A stretch of DNA of 64,000 bases from Paraspadella gotoi (Eukaryota; Chaetognatha): contig CM119270.1 in the NCBI GenBank assembly GCA_051294375.1, forward strand, positions 5,278,152 to 5,342,151. The letters run 5' to 3'. The translations under genes and the position numbers were made by a program. The notes below the pieces were generated by a model. It did not search any database, had not been told where the DNA came from, and worked only from the letters and a program-made list of their open reading frames with translations. Shown here in pieces: positions 1 through 12,605 of this stretch. Position 1 is the stretch's first letter. Every line of letters starts with the position of its first letter.

Positions 1-15
1 TTTTCTCGCCAGATG

Positions 16-25
<10 letters not shown>

Positions 26-81
<56 letters not shown>

Positions 82-82
82 G
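26..82. repeat. (TC)n microsatellite
   Basis: Pure TC run at the window start. The region 83-480 after it is AAAG/TTTC-rich with no gene seen. Confidence 0.95.
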
Positions 83-495
83 CGTGGGAAAGTGCTTCCC
101 CTTCTTTTCTAGTCCACGGGGTGACACCTTTGTTGAGATTAAGGAAAACCCCTTTAAAGTCCAAAAGATTGGAGATAAAAGAAGGGAAAATGAAGGAATA
201 AAGAAGAAATAAAGAAAAGGGAAAAAAAGGAATAAAAGAGGAAAAGAAAGAGAGAAAAAGAAAGAAAGAAAATCGTTCCAGTCGTCGACGTCTTAAACCC
301 AATTTTCCTCTTTCTTTTTCTTTTTCTTTCTTTTTTAGTTCTTTTCGTTTTCGCTTTTTCTCTTCGTTGCCACAATAGTTTAGTAGTTATTGTAGATTTT
401 TTCAAAATTTACTACAAACACCATATTGAGAACTTTGAACTAATTACAACAAAAAACTCTTAAATGTGTCCCCAGTATGTTATGAAAGACCATGT

Positions 496-496
496 T

Positions 497-560
<64 letters not shown>

Positions 561-633
561 AGAAGAAGACCCCAACCAAAAACTCAGAAAACGTCTTTCC
601 CTCTTCTCCAAAAACCCCGTCGTCCAGCAAACA

Positions 634-667
<34 letters not shown>
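496..667. repeat. (GAC)n microsatellites
   Basis: Two GAC/ACG arrays (496-562, 631-667) separated by unique sequence. All frames are open across them by composition. A coding role (poly-Thr/Asp) is possible, as in the 62190 gene, but no splice-defined exon was found. Confidence 0.9.
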
Positions 668-1025
668 AATTTCGAAAAGTCTTCCGAGATTCCGCTGACG
701 GATCTGAAGGTCAAAACTCAAATCTTTTGTGTCATTCTTATAAGTTGAGTAAATTAAGTTTATAATTATTGCATTGAAATGAATTTCAGGAATAAATATA
801 TGTATTATGAATAAATTCAAGAAAAATCCGACGACAAGGATTAAAACAACAAGGGCGCAAACAACCACGTCTCTGATGAAGACGACGACGACGATGACGA
901 CGACGAAAGATCGTGAGACTGCCTTGACATTTGTTTAACCTAAGGTTTTGGTCATAATCCGTTGTAGTTTGCAATGCGCACAATTCAATTAGATGTGAAT
1001 CCCTGAAAATGTTTTTTCTCTCCCT

Positions 1026-1166
<141 letters not shown>

Positions 1167-2136
1167 TTTTATTTATCTCCGCGTTATCATATTGCCTACG
1201 TTTCAATTTGACAAAAAATCAGTGAACTTAAAATACAAAACTCCTTCGAGTCTAAATAAAAACTTTGTCTCTCTCTAAATATAGAATCGAAATAAGCAAA
1301 TTTTCTTTTGGCTCTTTCGGGACTTTTCTTGCTTCACTCCTCTCCTCCTCTTCTTTCTCCTCTTCCTCCTCCTCCTCCCTTACCCTCATCTCGTGAAGCG
1401 AGGCCAGCAACCAACGAACTCACGCTTTCACACAAACCCTTTGTGAATACCCTTACCCTCCCACCGGCATGCCTTACCTCACTCCTCATGTCAGAGCATA
1501 GCAACGCAATCTCTCTCATCTCTCTTCTCTCTTTTCTCTCCTCTCTCTCTCTCTCTTCTTACTCTCTCTCTCCTCTTTCTCCGTCCTCTCATCTCTCTCT
1601 CTAGCCTTCTCTCTCTCTCTCTCTCTCTTCAAGTGACATTGATGAGACTTCACAGGAAATTTACGCGGCCTTCTCTCCGTAATTGGCGAAAATTACTTGA
1701 GGGACACGTGACCCTTCGTTTCCCTCACGGGATCGAGGGAGTCGAAGAAAGTTTTGACCTTCGGAGACAGACAGACAGACGTACGGACTGACGGATATTG
1801 GGTCTTACGGAAGAGTCAAAGGAAAGATAAAGAAAATGAATTTTGCTTTTAAAAATGTCCTTAAAAACATTTTGTGTTGACAGTTTAACATGCGAAATAA
1901 CAAACGCGTATCCCACCCAAAAAACCGCAGCCGCAGCCGCAGCCACTGGCCTACCTTGGACGATTCACCGTCACCGGGTCGAGATTACGACGCCCGCTTA
2001 GTTAAGCGCCTTCACTGATCGAATTCACGAACAAAAAAAAAGACGAAAAATAAAAAGGGACAAACCCAAAAAAAGTCGTTTTGATAAGATTAAATTATGG
2101 TGGGAAGGAATGTCACCCCTGCCCCTATCATTAGAG

Positions 2137-2196
2137 AAGGAGGAGGAGGAGGAGGAAGAGGAAGAGGAGGAGGAGGAGGAGGAGGAGGAGGAGGAA
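2137..2196. repeat. (GGA)n microsatellite
   Basis: Nearly pure GGA/GGAA units. Unique sequence follows (2197-2560) with no supported gene. Confidence 0.9.
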
Positions 2197-2564
2197 TGAC
2201 GCAATGCAAAGTCTATTCATCCGAACTGAGATTCAACAGATGATCGGTTTAGTGCCATCCGATGGTGCCATAGTCGTCGTCAAAAGGCGTTGCCGTCCCG
2301 AATAAACGAGCGGCAAAGTCAAAAAAGAAAAAAAAGGAATCCAATCATTAAAAATTTGATTTGCCACTTAGCCGATGTGGCCCATTCTGCATCGGGTCCG
2401 CTCGGGCCACATTTTACCACTCTCTTTGCCACTCATTGCCATCTCCGCCGTCCCGCAATCTCTCTTCATTTGCATCTCAATCGAACTGATTTTTCTTCAT
2501 CTCTTCATAAAATTCGCTCAAATCGTCAGTTTAGACTGGATCCTTCTCAACTTCTTTTTAGTTC

Positions 2565-2830
2565 TCTTTTATAGCTTTTCTTTTCTCTTCTTTTATTTTC
2601 TCTTGCCTTCTCTTATTTTCTTTTCTCTTGTCTTCTCTTCTCTTCTCTTGTCTTCTCTTCTCTTGTCTTCTCTTCTCTTCTCTTCTCTTCTCTTCTCTTC
2701 TCTTCTCTTCTCTTATTTTTTTCTCTCTTGTCTTCTTTTCTCTTCTCTTATCTTCTCTTCTCTTCTCTTCTTTTGTCTTATTTTTTCCTTAATTGTTTTT
2801 AGTTTTTTTTTTCTTTTTTATCTATAATCT
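2565..2830. repeat. (TTCTC)n pentanucleotide tract
   Basis: Long pyrimidine tract, mostly TCTTC units. 2831-3590 is AT-rich with (TTAA)n at 3166-3192 and nothing else supported. An 8-bp inverted repeat TGCTAAGC/GCTTAGCA lies near 2872-2900. Confidence 0.85.
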
Positions 2831-3593
2831 TCTTTCCTTTTTGTATGTTTTCTTTTTTTACTAAACGCTTGGGTGCTAAGCAATTCCCGGTCGCTTAGCA
2901 ACGTGATCGTTGTAGATGTGATTTGTAAAGAATGTGTGTTGTAAAAAACTTAAACAGTAATTCTATGAGTTACAATATAATCGACAGATAGTATAAGTGC
3001 CAGAAGTCAGTCCATCTGGAAGTCCGTCCGTCTCAACTAGGGATTAGTTAACCAGTATGTGTTTAATTACATTTTATTTGTTTGTTTTTGTTTTTGTTTT
3101 AGTTAATTCATGAACTTTTTTTCCAAAGCTTTAATAATGCAATTTTTTCTAAACTTTATAATCAATTAATTAATTAATTAATTAATTAATCAATTCCTTT
3201 TTAATTTTTGTAAAATTCATACATATATAAATACTTCATATACATAATAAATAAAATTGCTACAACCAATACAACTTCCCTCAACGTCACTGATTTCAGT
3301 TTTCCTTGCAATGTCACATTTCTGAAATTTAAAAAAAAAACTGATTTTCCCAGAAAATCTTTTTTATTGCGATGAATGGCGAAACTTCCGACATTTTTCT
3401 TGAGTCAAACAATAAATAAGAACAAAATGAATAAAGCATAAAAAAGCATAAAGCATAAAGCAAAACGTATTTAGAATTCGATTTTGACTCGAAGAAAAGA
3501 AACCGACGTCATTTCTTTACTTTTCATTCACGTATTTTCGTAGCCAAGAATAGAAAGTGGGTTCGTCATTCCGTTACTCAAGGACTCGGCCCT

Positions 3594-3594
<1 letters not shown>

Positions 3595-3630
<36 letters not shown>

Positions 3631-3632
3631 AA
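3595..3632. repeat. (GAC)n microsatellite
   Basis: Twelve or so GAC units, with GTT/GTC units at 3705-3727 downstream. No gene supported from 3633 to 5580 apart from the hairpin at 3967 and a GAC-type run at 4523-4563. Confidence 0.9.
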
Positions 3633-3966
3633 CGACGTCCGAGTCCCCAAAGTCAGGAATGCGTCACCTGTTTTCCAGTTCCGCGATTCCACAGTCCGAC
3701 GGCGTTGTTGTTGTTGTTGTCGTCGTTTTTTTTTTCTGTCGTTGCCGTTCAGGTTTTTCGCAATATTAAAAAAAAATTATTAATTGTTATTATTAATTAT
3801 TATGAACGACCGTTGAGTCGGTTTAGTAATACAGGGTTAAGCTAAGTACTAAATTACGAGTACAGGTAATTTATTATTCTATGAATTAAGCAAGAAAGCA
3901 ATAAGCGAAAGTAAACCAACATCCAAGAATCTTCAGAGCGATAAATTTAAAACTAAGTTGAATATG

Positions 3967-4011
3967 TGTAGTCGGGCATTGTGGGGTGAACCTAGGCAAT
4001 GCCCGACTACA
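3967..4011. repeat. Perfect 15-bp inverted repeat
   Basis: TGTAGTCGGGCATTG and its exact complement are separated by 15 nt. GC-rich ends in AT-rich DNA suggest a small mobile-element terminus rather than a gene feature. Confidence 0.75.
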
Positions 4012-5583
4012 TATGTATATAAAGATAATTTAATTTATTTCGATTTGACTCGATTTCATTTCATTTAATTCGCGTCACGTTCGATTTGATGAACCAATCA
4101 CTGACAGAGGCAAACTGTAAATGTGAGATGTGACTCGGTTGTCAATTATGATAGACTCGGGTGACTCACTGGCAAATCCTGTTCACGATTCACCACAGGT
4201 GACGATTTTCCGACTCAGGCGGAGCGGAAGTCACGGAAATGAAGAGAAGCGATATCAATTCTGATTATTCATTTCTTTTATCTATTTATCTATTTAATTA
4301 TTTATTTATTCGAGCACTCTTCCTATATTATCTTTTTTTTATATTTGTCTCTTTTGCATTTCTCTTTATCCTCCCTTTTTTCCTCTCTCTTTCTTCCCCT
4401 CCTCTCTCCCAGGTGCGAGTCCTTAGCGATTAAAAAAAAAAAAGAAAATAAAAGAAAAGAAGAGAAAGACTCCATTAAGGAAAAAAGGGAAAAAAAAATC
4501 ACTTGAATTCAATTTTGGTGCCACGATGACGACGACGACGATAACGACGACGATAACGACGACCAAAGGTTAGTGACTTTTTTTTCTCTTTTGATTAAAT
4601 CGTGAATCGTGAGTTTCCTTCGTGAACGATTGTTATCGATGGAGAGAGGGAAGATCATCGACCTCAATTTTGGTCTTAAAAAAAAAAGAGGCAAACGCTC
4701 TTCTGTTTAATTATACATAATGATTTAATTATTCTCTTGAATTAAAATTTTTAAAAAAAGCGGTGCGAAATAGAACTATTGATGTTGATCAGATTAATGA
4801 TTTTATTGAGTTTATCACTCAATCAGTCAATCAGTCAATGCTTATTCTCCTGATATTATCAAAAAAGTCTCAAACGCATATAAATATTTTGCGAATAAAT
4901 TTGATAAAACTAGTATTAAGATTTCTGTAGAAAAGAAAAGGTTAAAAACAGACGTTGACCGTCTTCCCGTCCGCCTTCTTTGTCATTCGAGAGTTGAAGA
5001 ACACGTTTTCCTGCTTTAAATTTTCCACTTTCAATAGGAAATTCTAACCCCTAAAAAATGACGCGAAAAAAAGGGTTTACATTAAGGATCGATGCCATAT
5101 CGAAGTTTAAGGGATCAGAAACACGATTCCAGTTCAGAAGACGAAAGGATTAAGGGCATTTTTTTTTTATTTTTCAGGGGCTTTTTTTCACCCAATTTTA
5201 ATGCTGAATATATTTAGCTAAGATTACAGTATTTGAATCCTAAAATTATAAAAATCGTAATATCAGCACAATGAAACGCGTATCTCCGGAACCTTTTCAC
5301 AGAAATCCATTAAACTAATATTGAATACAAACAATATTTAAACTACATTCAGAGCTAAAACGGACTGCCCGGTAAGAGGAAAAGCTAAACTGTTAAAATA
5401 ATTAAACTGGTAAAACATGATTCAGATCTATATTTAACCAATTAATAAAATATTTTGTTTTTTTATCCCTTTCTCACTCAAACAAGTTGACGCGCGAATA
5501 AAAAAAAGACATGTAATCAAACAAACAAACGAGACACGACTGATTTATTGAACAAATAACTAACATAAAAAAAATCTAATACG

Positions 5584-6096
5584 CGCGACGACGACGACGA
5601 CGACGACGACCACAACAATGACCTTATCCACGATAACTATTTGTGTGAAATATAGAATTAAAATTTAATAAAAAAAAGTGATTGATTTTAACGCTAATAG
5701 AAAACACTGTTCTTTCGGTTATTTGCGTTTTGTTTGTCCTGGTTTGTATGTAGAATGGCGAAAGTTAGGAATTTTTAAAAAAATTCCGCCGTTTCAAATG
5801 TGGGTGGTAAAACGATTCCGCATCTGTCTCATTAGGATTATTTGTAGTAGTTTGACGAATTTAATTGAGAGCAAATTGCCTTATTCGATTTTCATGCATT
5901 ATGTAATATGTACCTAAGAAATAACGGACTAAAAATGTTGCTAGTAGATTTTTAACACAATTTCTGATTTAAAAGGTTTTTACTTAATGAAATTAAGTCT
6001 TTGTAATAGTGTTGCAATCCAAACTTATCATATTTAACGATAATTGATCGACGACCCTTTTTTTTTTTCACGTCGTTGTTGTTGAGAAATATGTCT

Positions 6097-6132
<36 letters not shown>
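5584..6132. repeat. (GAC)n and (TCG)n microsatellites
   Basis: GAC run at 5585-5612 and TCG run at 6093-6131. AT-rich sequence between them, no supported gene. Confidence 0.85.
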
Positions 6133-6133
<1 letters not shown>

Positions 6134-6302
6134 CTTTCTCTATATCTCCCGATCTTTGCTCATTTTTTTCAGCCTCTTATCTCGAAAGTACAAAGTCGCG
6201 CCCCCTTTTAAGCGATCGGCGACTTCCTGTCGGAAGATTAGAAAAAGAAGGAACAAAAAAAAGAGTCAAAATACAAATGGGTTTTAAAATGAAGTCAAAA
6301 AC

Positions 6303-6407
<105 letters not shown>

Positions 6408-7267
6408 TCAAGAGAATATTCCGAAAACATTTATTCGTTAAAAATTTACTCTAAATGACAACTAGTCAGTTGAGATGAGATGAGATGAGATTTAGTAGAG
6501 GGGAGCAACTCTAAAAATTACTTTTCGGTCAGTCGGTCCGTCAGTTAGTATGTCTGTTCGTCAGTCTGTCTTACTTATATTAAAAACGTTTATAACTTGT
6601 TTATAGTTTGTTGCTCATTTGTTAAAAATCAAATCTAAGCGACTACTGGCGCCGCCTTTTGTTTTTAAAAAAATATTAGCAGAAAAAAAAAAGTTTTAAT
6701 GATTTTTTTATAACGAATCTGTTTTTATTATTATTCGTTGTAAAAAATTATTAAAACTTTTTTTTCTACTTCAAACTAACAACGAAAAAGAAAGGTTTAA
6801 TACTCCATGTCTACCAAAAAAATCTTATAAACTATAAGGAATAAATGACATGATCAGTAAAAAGTAAAGTAATGCGGCCGCAACACCTTGGAATAACCGT
6901 TCCTTGTTTCTTTTTTTTCTTTCCTTTTCATTCCTCATTCACTAGATTTCCATACATTTAATTTAATCCCAATGTAACGATTTGTGTATATATTTTGTTT
7001 TACATTTTGAGCCTCATCCATAAAATAAAACGCTCTCTCTCTTTCTGCTCTCTCACTCTCTCGGTAAACACAATTCAAACTTTCTCTCCTTCTTTCAGCT
7101 CTCTCCGGTTTTACAATTTTTCTTTCTCTTCTTTTCTTTTCTTTTTCCAAATTCATTCGTAATTTTTCTTAAAAATTTCTTTAGTTTTGGCACGAATCTT
7201 CGGTCGAAAGCGAAATCCGATATCTCTTTCCTTTGAACTGCTTTTCAAATCCCTTAAAGTATTAAGA

Positions 7268-7510
<243 letters not shown>

Positions 7511-8335
7511 TAGTAATATGAAAATCTGGCAACGACTTTGAATGCTGAGTCGATAAAGCGGTTTTTTTTTCTTGATCTCGATAATAAAAATTCTGCGTCA
7601 TAAAATTGAAAAAAAAAAAGTTGGCATTATTGCTCGAGTCAAGACAAAAAAAAAAAACAAGAAAGCCTCGCCCACTGTATTTCGATTTCGATAAAAAGGC
7701 TACGACTGTGCGAGGCGTGAGACCGGCACACTTTAAAAGTTCGCTTTAAAAGTAAACGCCCCCTTGAATGTGAGGCAACGTGGTTCGGTGAATTCACACC
7801 TTAGACTCAGTGGTGTCCTTGAAATCTCTTCTCCCTTCCATTCGGTTACGGGTTCGCGCCCCACGTCGGATGACAGTAGAAAAAGTATGGACTGTTAACT
7901 TCTCCGCTGTGGCAGCTTTCAAAGAGGAAGCTAAAGTCACGTTAGCCTTATTATTATAATTAATGGACATTAGCTCAATAAGCTCAAATCTTCTAGTGTT
8001 TTTTAGTTGACGAAACAATAAGCTACATAAGCTGAAAAGGGCTACATTTCCTAGACAAACGTATCTACGAATGGTTATAAATAAAGAGCGACTCGCAAAT
8101 TTCTAGAAATATTCTCATCCTACAATGTGCTACAAATGGCTACCTAGGGTCACAGAGGCCTAGAATAAAAAGGGCCCACTCTTCTGCCGCAGCGTGACGC
8201 GATTCTCTTTCACAGTGAACTTTTCCTCAAATTCCTCAAACGAGAAGAAGAAGATTCCGACGTGAAAACATTTTCTTTGCCCTTTTTTTTTCTGCCGCCA
8301 AATTCGTTCTCATTCGGAATTCATCCTCTCCTTAC

Positions 8336-8440
8336 CTTTTTCCTTTCCTTTTTCCTTTTCCTTTTCCTTACCTTTTTCCTTACGTTTTTCCTTACCTTTT
8401 TCCTTTCCTTTTTCCTTTCCTTTTTACTTACCTTTTTCAC
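8336..8440. repeat. (CCTTTTT)n tract
   Basis: CCTTTTT/CCTTACC units. 8441-8895 is pyrimidine-rich with a CCGCCA-type run (8657-8695) and a TTTC run into the gap. Confidence 0.8.
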
Positions 8441-8895
8441 AAGAAGACCAAACTTTTAGAGCCAGATGACTGACCTGTCTTCAAAGAGTCACTCTATCGT
8501 TTAACTATCTCATTTTATATTTAATGAGCTCACCGCCAATTTATCTCCACTCGATTGGTTCAACCACCCATCCCCCAAATTTCACGCCGTTTTCGGACTT
8601 ATCAATCGTTCACTCTTAACTTTTTTCCTCACCTAAGTCACCTCAACTCACCACCCCTGCCGCCACCGCCGCCAGCGCAGCCACCGCCACCTCCAAACTT
8701 TTTAACTCACCTCGAAACAACTTTTCTTTTTTCTTTCTTTTTCTTTCTTTTTCTTATCGCCCTCTTTCGCTGTTTAGTAGAGAGAGAGAGAAATTTTCAC
8801 CTTATCTTATGTTTGTATTGGTTCCTTCTTTTTTTTTTCTATTTTCAATCTTTATTTATTTTTTTTTCCTTTCTTTCTTTCTTTCTTTCTTTCTT

Positions 8896-8923
8896 NNNNN
8901 NNNNNNNNNNNNNNNNNNNNNNN
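8896..8923. other. Assembly gap
   Basis: 28 N inside a TTTC/CCCC low-complexity stretch, which continues as CCCCTTT units to about 9130. Confidence 1.
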
Positions 8924-9237
8924 CCCCCCCGCCCCGCCGTACCTTCCGCTTTCCCCACTTTCAATCACCCCTTCCCTCCATTCTCCACCTCAATACCGCG
9001 CCTTCCCATTTGTCGGCAGGGCAACATAATTTTTTTTTCCAAAGTAGCACCTTTGTAAATCCTTTCCCCCCGCTTTCCCCCTTCCCCCTTTCCCCCTTCC
9101 CCCCTTTCCCCCCCTTCCCCCCTTTCCACCTTCCCCCGGAGATGAGAAAATCATTTTTTCTTTTTACCTGCAAAACTTCTTTTCGCAGATCGTTTCATCA
9201 GCCGAACAGGTTTTTTGTTTTCGCGCTCCTCTCGATT

Positions 9238-9250
9238 AAAGAGAGAGGAG

Positions 9251-9300
<50 letters not shown>
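9238..9300. repeat. (GA)n microsatellite
   Basis: Interrupted GA run. 9301-9608 is AT-rich, then GAC-rich. Confidence 0.9.
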
Positions 9301-9301
<1 letters not shown>

Positions 9302-9608
9302 CTTTTCATGAAGGATAGGCGTTATCAGAAACGACCTGGCGAAAAGAATAAAAAAAAGTTTTTTCTTCTCACTCAAAAAAAAAAAAAAGAAGAAAAATTC
9401 GACTTTCGATTTTAATGTTGTAATTTTTAACGTCACGTGGGGGATCCAGAGGAGTTTGAAGGGCACGAACGATAGTATGACGAAGATGACGATGACGTAA
9501 CGGACGAAGACGATAGCGACGACAACGAATAACGATGCGGCTGACGACTTGTATGAACGTCGACGAAAAAAAACATAATAGGGACGATGACAACATATTA
9601 TTTTTCAG

Positions 9609-9778
9609 AGCAGACGACGAACAATGATGACGACGACGACGAACCGAACGACGACAAATGGACGACGAAACGACGACGACGACGTGCCGAGTGCCTGAAG
9701 GAATTCGTCCCCGAGGATCCTGAGGCAAATCGAATTCCCGGATTCGGTTCCCACCATTTGTTCTGGAAGATGAGATGA
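9609..9778 (+). CDS. Candidate terminal exon, unknown product
   Basis: The acceptor TATTTTTCAG is followed by an open frame that ends in TGA at 9776-9778. The peptide runs from an Asn/Asp/Glu-rich stretch through RRRRRAECLKEFVPEDPEA to GFGSHHLFWKMR. The second half is not simple sequence and looks like a real C-terminus, but I do not recognise the family. The Thr/Arg/Asp stretch comes from a GAC repeat. No partner exons could be assigned with confidence; 9470-9600 upstream is also GAC-rich. Confidence 0.35.
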
Positions 9779-9793
9779 GAGAGAGAGAGAGAG

Positions 9794-9848
<55 letters not shown>

Positions 9849-9962
9849 TTGTGCAGGAGCAAGAATGCAGTGATAGTGGGCCACTAAATGATTCAGAAAC
9901 AAAGAAAGAAAGAAAGAAAGAAAGAAAGAAAAGAAAAGAAAGAAAGAAAGAAAGAAAGAAAG
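9776..9962. repeat. (GA)n and (AAAG)n microsatellites
   Basis: GA run 9776-9846 directly after the candidate exon, AAAG run 9900-9962. 9963-10620 has no supported gene. Confidence 0.9.
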
Positions 9963-10648
9963 CGGAGAGGAAAGTGGAGGGAGGAGGTAAGGAAATTATT
10001 GAAGCGTCGATATATGAATATTTTTTGAGGAAGTTAAGGATAATTTAATAAATGATTTGACGTATAAATTGTCAATAAATTCGTTTAAGTTTTTTTTTTT
10101 AAGTTAATTCGGGATCAGTCTCACTCAGCATTCTTCTTCTGCTCCCGCTGCTTTTATCAGTTGGTCAACTTTCTAAGCTCCCTGTCCCCGATCACAACAA
10201 CTGCTCTCGGAAGAAAAAAAAATGTCCAATCAAGTAAAAGACGTAGGATTTCTGTCCCTGACCCTAAATAATTCTTTTTTTTTTCTTTCCTTACCCGACC
10301 TCTGTCACCGCGCGAGATCTCCGGACCGACTTTCCGCACGAACCTTACTTATCGCTGCTGACCCTGCCGACTCGGCCGAGGAAGCTTACCTTTTTTTTTC
10401 TCTTCGGGACATTATCCTTATCTTCTCTCTCTCTAGAAATACCCTTACTATCTTTGTTGATCTAAAAAAAGTCAGTAGGACAACAAGCGACGCATTTTAA
10501 CCTTTCGTTTCCTGACCCAAAGGGCCAGACGCAGACGAGCTCGGACGACCGTCTCTTGCAGCGACCCTTCACTTACCCCTACTTACCTGGAGATTCCGCC
10601 GAGTCTCGACCCCCCAGGTGGGGGAAGAGAGAGAGAGAGAGAGAGAGA

Positions 10649-10858
10649 NNNNNNNNNNNNNNNNNNNNNNNNNNNNNNNNNNNNNNNNNNNNNNNNNNNN
10701 NNNNNNNNNNNNNNNNNNNNNNNNNNNNNNNNNNNNNNNNNNNNNNNNNNNNNNNNNNNNNNNNNNNNNNNNNNNNNNNNNNNNNNNNNNNNNNNNNNNN
10801 NNNNNNNNNNNNNNNNNNNNNNNNNNNNNNNNNNNNNNNNNNNNNNNNNNNNNNNNNN
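10649..10858. other. Assembly gap
   Basis: 210 N entered from a GA run and left into purine-rich sequence. Confidence 1.
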
Positions 10859-11035
10859 AAAGAAGAAGGGAAGTTAGGAGAAGAGTTTAGAAAGTTAAAA
10901 AAAATAAAAGGAGAGAGAAACGATGGAGAAGGGAGAAGAGAAAGGACTTAAGGTTGAAGGAGAAAAGAGAAGAACGAGAAATGATTCATTGGTCAAACTC
11001 TCTTCACGCACCTGCGGAGAGGGAGAGGAAGTAAA

Positions 11036-11074
11036 GAAATGAATGAATGAATGAATGAATGAATGAATGAATGA

Positions 11075-11158
<84 letters not shown>

Positions 11159-11160
11159 AA
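11036..11160. repeat. (GAAT)n then (GAAA)n microsatellite
   Basis: GAAT units followed by GAAA units. 11161-12240 is AT-rich and holds a dispersed-repeat fragment (11560-11766, related to 39030-39450 and 45860-46020) but no gene. Confidence 0.9.
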
Positions 11161-12254
11161 AATAAATAAGTTAATATTTTGATTATAAATCATAGATTGT
11201 TGGTCAGTGTAAACATTTTATAACAATAACAGTTAAAATGATAAAGCAGCGGAAACAATCAAATATAATTTTCTGTAGGGGTAATTGAAATATTTTGTTC
11301 GAATTACATTTGAATTAGTTTGACGAGAATCTTTTTTAGAGGGGGCGCATTATGACTAATGATGGAAAAGGGAAACAAAAGATTGACAAAAACATTATCA
11401 TTATTTTGAAAGCTGTTGGTCGTTTTATATAGATATTACTTGTTATTTCGCTCTCTTAGTGTTCTTTATGAACTCATTTTCGGAATAATATAAATAGTCT
11501 TTGTTTTTTTTTAAATTTAAATATAAATAATGAATCAAATAATATGATAATATGATGATATGATAGGGAAGCCAGGTACTCTGGGAGTGAATAAACGAGA
11601 CTGTGAGAGAGTCTTGATTGAAAGCTTGCAGGGACCTGCTATGTCATTTTCTTGTAAGAGTGATGGAGGCCTTAAACCACCAAAGCCTGTCCAAAGTCAG
11701 GGGCAAGATAGCTTATTTATTAAATGAATGGATAATTTTTATATTGGTTGTACCAATTTCATAAACCCAAATAACGCCTTTTAATTAAAAAGGGTTCGCA
11801 GTGCGACATGACACCTAGCAAGTAAGGAGTAAAAGAAAAACAAAATAACAACTGCTACTTCTCGAATTACAAATGTTTTAATTATGTTGTAATTATTTCG
11901 ACCATAGTTAGAATCAAGTTGTGATTTATCATTTTGTATGTATGTCCATTTTGAAAAAGAGAGGAAGATAAAAAAATTTTATATTACGCGCCTATACTTA
12001 GTGTTTTTTTGTTTTTTTTTTTGAATCGACAGGATTTACTCAAATTAACCGGATTCCTTACCCGGATCATTTTTAATTGATAGCAGTTTGAACATGATTG
12101 TGAGTCATGAAAATCAAGTATAACAGAATTCTGCGATTTTCTTTCAGCGTTTTATGAAATTTATGAACGAGTTTTCCGTTATAATGAATTCGTTATCCAT
12201 TTATTTAATGGTTTCCTTCGTCATCGTCATCGTTAACCTATATATATATTAACA

Positions 12255-12375
12255 TATATATATATATTCATCGATTCAGTTGTAATAATTTCATCATTCC
12301 ATTGATATATATATATATATATATTTATTTATTCATCGATTCAGTTGTAATGATTTCATCATCCCACTGAAATAT
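12255..12375. repeat. Tandem duplication of a ~50-bp unit with (TA)n
   Basis: ATTCATCGATTCAGTTGTAA followed by a CATCATYCCAYTGA end occurs twice (about 12266-12306 and 12330-12372), each preceded by a TA run. Confidence 0.75.
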
Positions 12376-12605
12376 CTGTTCGACCTTGTTTTTCTCTTAC
12401 TATTACTCATTCTTTTTGCCATATTTATTCCGTATTTATACTATTCTCCGATATCCTAACATCCGTGTTTGTGCCCAAAATACCTGATAGTTTTTGTTTC
12501 GCCCTCGTTCGATTCCGCTCCCGTAATCCTGACCCATTTTCGCTGTAATTCGAATCGATTCGTCTCACGAGTCAAGACGATCGCCGTATTCATCGCTCGG
12601 CGAAA

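Noticed and set aside
466-765. Open frames over GAC repeats (poly-Asp, poly-Thr, poly-Arg)
   Set aside because: All frames on both strands are open because of the repeat; no splice sites or unique flanking protein sequence.
2375-2827. 150-codon Phe/Leu/Ser-rich frame resembling a membrane protein
   Set aside because: Derives from the TTCTC tract; hydrophobicity is compositional.
5678-5917. 79-codon unique-sequence frame
   Set aside because: No ATG, no splice context, AT-rich composition; consistent with chance.
10556-10951. Frames running through N runs (also 13530-14139, 49299-49794)
   Set aside because: Open only because N has no stops; the 13523 exon is kept on other evidence and in another frame.
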